NCBI GenBank assembly: GCA_036656615.1
Contig: JAVXHY010000001.1
Coordinates: 186,001-250,000, forward strand
Source: CAUPWF01 sp036656615
Lineage (GTDB): Bacteria > Bacillota > Clostridia > Lachnospirales > Lachnospiraceae
Direction of reading: 5' to 3'
DNA: 64,000 nucleotides
Each line of letters begins with the position of its first letter. Position 1 is the first letter of the stretch. The notes beneath the pieces are model-generated. The model made no database searches. It was not told the DNA's origin and saw only the letters and a program-made list of their open reading frames with translations. The position numbers and the translations under genes are program-made. Below are positions 62,577-64,000 of the stretch, in pieces.

Positions 62577-62635
62577 CACATATTTTTGTAAGAAATCAAC
62601 ATGCTTGATGCTTTACAAAAATATGTGTTTTTTTT
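62577..62635 (+). terminator. Terminator-like hairpin in the cold-shock leader
   Basis: CACATATTTTTGTAA (62577-62591) and its perfect complement TTACAAAAATATGTG (62613-62627) form a 15-bp stem. An inner ATCAA/TTGAT stem sits on top, and eight T follow (62628-62635). It looks like a complete intrinsic terminator, yet it lies after the predicted promoter and 42 bases before the start codon. It may attenuate the gene, act as a temperature-sensitive structure, or simply end patB transcription. Confidence 0.7.
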
Positions 62636-62677
62636 ATCAACTTAAAATAACAATAAATTTTAAGGAGGTATCTTTCA

Positions 62678-62881
62678 ATGAATAAAGGTACAGTAAAATG
62701 GTTTAACGCTCAAAAGGGATTTGGTTTTATCACTAACGACAATGGCGGAGAAGATGTATTCGTACATTTCTCAGGAATCGCTTCTGAAGGCTTCAAGTCT
62801 CTTGAAGAAGGTCAGGCAGTGACATTTGAAACAACTGAAGGCGCTCGTGGAATTCAAGCAGTTAACGTAACAGTAGCTTAG
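62678..62881 (+). CDS. Cold-shock protein, CspA family
   Basis: A 67-residue single OB-fold RNA chaperone. Both nucleic-acid-binding motifs are intact: KGFGFI (RNP1, about 13-18) and VFVHF (RNP2, about 27-31). The start MNKGTVKWFNAQKG is canonical, and AAGGAGGT lies 10 bases upstream. It is monocistronic, with a promoter at 62518 and a terminator at 62905. The leader of about 125 bases contains the hairpin at 62577-62635; long structured leaders are known for csp genes, where they govern cold induction. Confidence 0.97.
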   Translation: MNKGTVKWFNAQKGFGFITNDNGGEDVFVHFSGIASEGFKSLEEGQAVTFETTEGARGIQAVNVTVA

Positions 62882-62904
62882 TTTGAACCTCTACGCATCA
62901 GTAG

Positions 62905-62942
62905 AAAAAATAGAGTTCTCACAATGTGAGAGCTCTATTTTT
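62905..62942. terminator. Bidirectional terminator after the cold-shock gene
   Basis: AAAAATAGAGTTCTCAC and its near-complement form a stem of about 17 bp with one G-T pair, followed by TTTTT on the plus strand. It also suits the leftward LspA-like gene. Confidence 0.88.
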
Positions 62943-62998
62943 ATGCAGAACTATATTACGTATTATTTACGTATACATCATCAACAACATATTCATTC

Positions 62999-63457
62999 TC
63001 ATTTTCTCCTTACAACTGACGAAATCATAGTAAGAATACACCCAAGAAAAATAAATAAATCACCAATATTAAAAACAATATTATTCAATTTCTTCCATCT
63101 CGTCTTAAAACAAATATAATCCACTACATATTTACGAGTGAATCGATCATAGATATTGCTCCAAGCACCACCTACCATACATGCAATTCCTAACTTTCTA
63201 AAGCAATTTCCTGATTTTCCCAAGAGCACAAGAAAATATCCGCTCAAAAATATTCCTACAATTCCAGCAGACCCCTTTACAACTTTGGGATACTGATCCA
63301 AAAAATTCATCATCATTCCTTTATTATGAACCTTTGTAAGAATCAGCCTTTCATTACACACTTCTTTATGTTCTAATTCAGAGAAATTTCTTTCTACATA
63401 AGCCTTTGCCAATAAATCTATTAAGCAAATACCAATGGCAATTCCTAAAAATATCAT
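62999..63457 (-). CDS. Divergent signal peptidase II (LspA)-like protein
   Basis: A 152-residue membrane protein with four hydrophobic segments. It keeps the two catalytic aspartates expected of LspA: GGAWSNIYDRFTRKYVVDYI (about 96-115) and FNIGDLFIFLG (about 129-139). The third family motif is altered (VHNKGMMMNFLD in place of HNRGAAFG). It may be an active but specialised LspA or a paralogue whose partner is not lipoproteins. Its ATG overlaps the end of the zinc-ribbon gene by 4 bases, an uncommon neighbour for lspA. It is not near lgt. Confidence 0.75.
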   Translation of the reverse strand: MIFLGIAIGICLIDLLAKAYVERNFSELEHKEVCNERLILTKVHNKGMMMNFLDQYPKVVKGSAGIVGIFLSGYFLVLLGKSGNCFRKLGIACMVGGAWSNIYDRFTRKYVVDYICFKTRWKKLNNIVFNIGDLFIFLGCILTMISSVVRRK

Positions 63458-64000
63458 TCGTCGTCTTCTTTCTTATTCATTACTGTATCCACTACATCTA
63501 CAACATCTTCAGCTTTTGTTACAATATCATGCATTTCATCTGTGAATGCTTTTTTTGCTTCCCTTATAGCTTCCTTTACATCGTTTACGGCTTCCTTTAT
63601 GTCATTTTCCGCTTCCGATCCTTTATCACATGTTTCTTTTGGGTCTTCTTCTTTTGGGGCCTCTTCTTTTGGAGCCTCTTCTTTTGGGTCTTCTTCATAA
63701 AGCTTGGAACCACATTTTGGACAATACATCATACTTTTTTCAATATGAGACTGACATACCGGACACATACCCAATCCACGCATCTGAGCAATTTGATCTT
63801 CATAATTATCCATAGCCATATCTCTGTTGAAAATTTCTTCACACAGCGCCTTACTTTCAGCATCAATAATTTCTCCATTATTATATCTTTCAAACACCAT
63901 TTTCCCTAAATCAAAAATATCTCTGTCGTTGTTTCGCTCCATTGTCCGAATTTGACTTTTAAGTTTTTGTATTTCTACTACCTCTTCTGTTTTTTTACTT
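63454..64000 (-). CDS. Zinc-ribbon, acidic-repeat protein (5' end outside window)
   Basis: Unrecognised in function. The frame is open to the right edge: upstream of the internal ATG at 63942 it reads KKTEEVVEIQKLKSQIRT, a coiled-coil continuation, so the true start is outside the window. Visible parts: a helical region with RDIFDLGKMVFERYNNGEI and KALCEEI; a four-cysteine zinc ribbon (CPVCQSHIEKSMMYCPKCG); a PKEEA repeat linker; and an amphipathic helix (NDIKEAVNDVKEAIREAKKA). No membrane segment is seen. It is translationally coupled to the LspA-like gene. Confidence 0.75.
   Translation of the reverse strand, partial: SKKTEEVVEIQKLKSQIRTMERNNDRDIFDLGKMVFERYNNGEIIDAESKALCEEIFNRDMAMDNYEDQIAQMRGLGMCPVCQSHIEKSMMYCPKCGSKLYEEDPKEEAPKEEAPKEEDPKETCDKGSEAENDIKEAVNDVKEAIREAKKAFTDEMHDIVTKAEDVVDVVDTVMNKKEDDE
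63633..63695 (-). repeat. 15-bp tandem repeat in the zinc-ribbon gene
   Basis: About four copies of a 15-base unit (around TCTTCTTTTGGGGCC on the plus strand) encode the P-K-E-E-A/D units of the acidic linker. Confidence 0.8.

Overview
The window is a low-GC, gene-dense stretch of a strictly anaerobic Firmicute chromosome, most likely Clostridia of the Lachnospiraceae type. The evidence is pyruvate:ferredoxin oxidoreductase and pyruvate phosphate dikinase for central metabolism, single-chain glycyl-tRNA synthetase, the priA-def-fmt-rsmB-rlmN-prpC-prkC-rsgA-rpe-thiN gene order, strong AGGAGG ribosome sites, a meso-DAP-type MurE and the selenium-linked purine-catabolic genes. I saw no prophage, insertion sequence, CRISPR array, tRNA or rRNA. 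Taxon assignment is inference from gene content.

Layout. 1-3440: a very large c-di-GMP signalling protein, cut by the left edge. 3747-8094: ppdK and an M18 aminopeptidase. 8315-10588: a PAS/GGDEF protein with an NTF2-like N-terminus. 10703-17442: glyS, a CYTH protein, recO, era and an M16C peptidase. 17536-19930: a lipoprotein and a fused permease-ATPase forming a nitrate/taurine-type ABC importer. 20016-20519: a GreA-like factor with its own promoter and a LexA-like operator. 20606-32363: seven genes (hyuA, xdhD, ygfK, ssnA leftward; ygeX/dpaL, ygeY, ygeW rightward) in two divergent operons. This gene set matches the anaerobic uric-acid/purine degradation cluster described from gut bacteria. 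32439-37627: nifJ and a Na+-coupled neurotransmitter-symporter-family transporter. 37680-52907: leftward housekeeping genes for lipoprotein maturation, thiamine, ribosome assembly, Ser/Thr phosphorylation, rRNA modification, translation initiation, replication restart and peptidoglycan. 53019-55613: clpB. 55687-58751: a DUF1275 membrane protein, pepT and a 2-hydroxyacid dehydrogenase. 58820-62436: an amino-acid (probably cystine) ABC importer divergent from a PatB/MalY C-S lyase. 62678-62881: a cold-shock protein with a terminator-like hairpin in its leader. 62999-64000: a divergent LspA-like protein and a zinc-ribbon protein that runs off the right edge.

How the genes fit together. The purine cluster would take purines to ureido/carbamoyl and 2,3-diaminopropionate-type intermediates, giving ammonia, pyruvate and carbamoyl phosphate. 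NifJ and PpdK then handle the pyruvate. Lgt and the LspA-like protein act on lipoproteins such as the two substrate-binding proteins here. PrkC/PrpC sit in their usual cell-wall and translation neighbourhood.

The most unusual signals are five: (i) a YgfK that lacks the NAD(P)-binding domain usual in its family; (ii) a GreA-like gene with a consensus promoter and a GAAC-N4-GTTC palindrome at its start site; (iii) a strong intrinsic-terminator hairpin between a consensus promoter and the cold-shock gene; (iv) a small dispersed palindromic repeat, one copy of which supplies a stop codon; (v) a REC-GGDEF-EAL-PAS-REC-GGDEF-PAS protein. No wholly new multi-gene system was recognised.
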